The notes beneath the pieces are model-generated. The model was not told the origin of the DNA. It saw only the letters and a program-made list of their open reading frames with translations, and did not search any database. A program made the translations under genes and the position numbers. From Bacillus halotolerans (lineage in GTDB: Bacteria; Bacillota; Bacilli; Bacillales; Bacillaceae): DNA of 64,000 nucleotides. Positions 62,021 to 64,000 of this stretch are shown here, in pieces; positions within the stretch are counted from its first letter, which is position 1; each line of letters starts with the position of its first letter. The stretch is from assembly GCF_001517105.1 (NCBI RefSeq), contig NZ_LPVF01000012.1:310001-374000 (forward strand), given 5' to 3'.

Positions 62021-64000
62021 TTAGGAAGCCGGCTGTTCTTCTGAAGTGTCTTCCTTCCGGCTTAAGATCGTAAAGTAGGTAATGCTCAGCGCGATCATGA
62101 CTAGAGCAATGCCGATTAAGACACCGGCCATCTGCCACATGTAGCCGAAATCTCCGTTTGAAATCACCGCTCTGAACCCGTTTATGCTGTAGGTCATCGG
62201 CAGCGCGCCATGGATCACCTGATAGAAATTCGGAAGCAATTCTAACGGGAAGGTTCCTCCGCTGGCCCCGAGCTGCAGCACTAAAATAATGACTGCAATA
62301 AAACGGCCCGGATTGCCCATCGTCGTGGCCAAAAATTGAATCATTGCAAGGAAAGCGAGACTCGTAATGATCGTAAACACGTAAAATCTCCATGTGCTCT
62401 CCACCTCGAGCCCGATTCCCAGAAGAAGAACTGTCGCCACAATAAGTGATTGAATGATTCCCACCAGCATCATGACATTAAATTTACTGAAGAACCACTC
62501 AAATCCGTTTCTCGGACGGCCTGATGCTTCCTTCAGCGGGAATACGACCGTCAGCATAATGCCGCCGACATACAAGCCCATTGATAGGATATAAGGCGTC
62601 AGCCCTGTTCCGTAGTTAGGGACGGAATGAATCGCGTCGTCATTAGTTTTGACCGGATCCGCAAACATACCGTATGTTTTATCATCAGCGCTGATATCTC
62701 CTGTTTGATCAGCCGCGTCATTCAGCTTATTAGACAGCTGTCCTGTGCCGTCCAGTAGCTTGCCTAAACCTGTATCAAGTGATGCAGATCCGTCTGCAAG
62801 TTTTGATGATCCGCTTTGGACCTGTTTAGACCCGTCTAACAGCTTAAACAATCCGCCGGATACTTGGCTGCTTCCTGTCACCAATTGCTCTGAGCCCGAT
62901 TTTGCCTTTGCGAACTGCTTATTATATTCACCGATGCCGGCTGTCAGTTTAGTTTGGCCATCTGTCACCTGCTGTGACGCATTGTATATTTTCTCAGATC
63001 CAGCAGTTAATTTGTCAATCGCGTCTTGAGTGGCTTTTGCGCCGTTATAAAGCTTAGAGGTAGCTTCCGGCAATGCCTTCACCTGGGCAACCTCCGCTTT
63101 CACATCTTCCAATGAGCTTTTTATCGTTGCGATGTCAGGCAGCTGATCAGCTGCAGGAAGCCCACTTAAAATTTCATCAAAATCAGGCGCATCAACTTTC
63201 GGAAGCTGCTTTTCAACAGAGCTGATCAGCTGGCTTTTTTGCTCTGCTGTTAAGAAATCACTCGAATTGATGAGATTTTTGAATGCCTGATCACGGTTTT
63301 TTAAGCTGTTTTCAAAGTCAGACAGCTGTTTTTTAAATTCCTTAATCGCAGTTTCTGACTTTTCCAGGTTGTTCACAGCTGTTTCAAGCTGTGTTAAATC
63401 GAGCGCATTTATGAGTTTTTCCGCTTTTGCTGCTTTTTCCGACTCTTCTTGCGCTTTACTGTTGAGCTGATCCAGCCCGTTTGTCAGATTAGGCAAGCCC
63501 TGCTGCACCTTTTGAAGGCCGGCATTCAGTTCATTCAGCTTGCCCGTTATCTTGCCTGATCCTGCTGCAAGCTGACCAGATTTATCATAAATCTGGTTGC
63601 TGCTGTCCTGGAATTTTCCAAGCGAGCTGTCAAGTGATTGGATGCCGCTCGTCACCTGAGCCGCTCCATCTGCAAGCTGCGCTGTTTTGTCACTGATGGT
63701 AGCGGTGCTTTCCTTCAGCTTCGCCAGATTTTCTTTCAGCTGGGCGCTTCCGTTTTTCGCATCCTTTGTGCCGTCATCAATTTTTTTCGCGCCGCTGCTC
63801 GCGTCGCTCAAACCTTTTGCGATATCTTTAAAGTTATCAAAAATCACTTTCGTATATTGCTTGGTCACTTCTTTAGAAACAGAGGCTTTCAGTTTATCAA
63901 TCGCTTTTTCGCCGATCGTTGCCCCTACATAGTTGGAACCTGCATTTGTATGGTATTTCAAATCCAGTTTTTTTGGATTTTTATCCATTACAGTGCTGGC
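62021..64000 (-). CDS. yhgE: YhgE, YhgE/Pip (EsaA-like) membrane protein, 3' part
   Basis: The window cuts this gene; the frame is open to the last base (ASTVMDKNPKK at the edge), so the internal ATG at 63988 is not the start. About 660 residues are present. The visible extracellular part is long and helical, with repeated 7- and 14-residue patterns such as LADGAAQVTSGIQSLDSSL and LVTGSSQVSGGLFKLLDGS. It ends in five or six transmembrane segments from about 62600 down, with a conserved ASGRPRNGFEWFFSKF loop. The family includes Lactococcus Pip, a phage infection receptor, and resembles EsaA/YueB; the role of YhgE is unknown. Confidence 0.92.
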   Translation of the reverse strand, partial: ASTVMDKNPKKLDLKYHTNAGSNYVGATIGEKAIDKLKASVSKEVTKQYTKVIFDNFKDIAKGLSDASSGAKKIDDGTKDAKNGSAQLKENLAKLKESTATISDKTAQLADGAAQVTSGIQSLDSSLGKFQDSSNQIYDKSGQLAAGSGKITGKLNELNAGLQKVQQGLPNLTNGLDQLNSKAQEESEKAAKAEKLINALDLTQLETAVNNLEKSETAIKEFKKQLSDFENSLKNRDQAFKNLINSSDFLTAEQKSQLISSVEKQLPKVDAPDFDEILSGLPAADQLPDIATIKSSLEDVKAEVAQVKALPEATSKLYNGAKATQDAIDKLTAGSEKIYNASQQVTDGQTKLTAGIGEYNKQFAKAKSGSEQLVTGSSQVSGGLFKLLDGSKQVQSGSSKLADGSASLDTGLGKLLDGTGQLSNKLNDAADQTGDISADDKTYGMFADPVKTNDDAIHSVPNYGTGLTPYILSMGLYVGGIMLTVVFPLKEASGRPRNGFEWFFSKFNVMMLVGIIQSLIVATVLLLGIGLEVESTWRFYVFTIITSLAFLAMIQFLATTMGNPGRFIAVIILVLQLGASGGTFPLELLPNFYQVIHGALPMTYSINGFRAVISNGDFGYMWQMAGVLIGIALVMIALSITYFTILSRKEDTSEEQPAS

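Overview
The window is a piece of a Bacillus subtilis-group chromosome. Gene order and content match the wprA-yisL-yisK-gerP-addAB-ntd-comK-aprE-gltT-fabHB-yhgE segment known from B. subtilis 168, read here in the opposite direction. AGGAGG-type ribosome sites, frequent TTG/GTG starts, sporulation genes, competence genes and subtilisin all fit. The subtilisin differs from subtilisin E of strain 168 (as recalled from memory) at several mature positions, so a sister species such as B. mojavensis, B. halotolerans or B. spizizenii is more likely than strain 168 itself. The sequence alone does not settle which. No rRNA, tRNA, CRISPR array, intact insertion sequence or prophage was seen.

Layout. 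1-5.6 kb: the 5' end of wprA with an apparent frameshift, yisL, yisK, the CotH-like yisJ, the Spo0E-like phosphatase gene yisI, and the spore-germination operon gerPABCDEF behind a sigma-K-type promoter. 5.6-17.8 kb: one long minus-strand DNA repair operon, addB-addA-sbcD-sbcC-hlpB, with a ComK-type box upstream. 17.9-23.2 kb: a ferritin-like gene (yhjR), a cytosolic copper-storage gene (yhjQ), an SgrR-type regulator (yhjP) and two membrane proteins (yhjO, yhjN). 23.5-29.2 kb: a visibly AT-rich block, ntdR / ntdABC / glcP, for kanosamine (neotrehalosadiamine) synthesis. 29.5-35.9 kb: a small membrane protein, the MarR regulator YhjH with flavin monooxygenase YhjG, signal peptidase SipV with YhjE, YhjD, the YhjC-YhjB symporter and the Excalibur protein YhjA.

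36-45.3 kb: two related SDR dehydrogenases (yhxD, yhxC) flank comK and yhzC; then the Rieske oxidoreductase yhfW, the oxygen sensor hemAT, and bioYB-yhfT-yhfS (biotin uptake, acyl-CoA ligase, thiolase). 45.4-56.6 kb: phoE, the siderophore lipoprotein yhfQ, yhfP, yhfO, subtilisin aprE, the Ste24-like protease yhfN, yhfM, the acyl-CoA ligase lcfB, yhfK, lplJ, yhfI and the tiny zinc-ribbon gene yhfH. 56.9-64 kb: gltT, yhfF, yhfE, the Cys/His-rich yhfD, the putative intramembrane protease yhfC, fabHB and the 3' part of yhgE.

Regulation is unusually readable. I see a perfect Fur box (yhfQ), FadR box (lcfB), FapR box (fabHB), paired ComK AT-boxes with a 31-bp gap (comK), two ScoC-consensus sites (aprE), sigma-K-type promoters (gerP, yhjR) and clear dyads at promoters (yhjG, yhjH, ntdR/ntdA). 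Terminators close almost every operon.

I found no clearly undescribed multi-gene system. The best leads are the wprA frameshift, the yhjG/yhjH operator architecture, the CotH-like protein YisJ lacking the kinase motif, the thiolase-like YhfS lacking its second cysteine, the adjacent metal-protein pair yhjR-yhjQ, and a motif shared across five GerP proteins.
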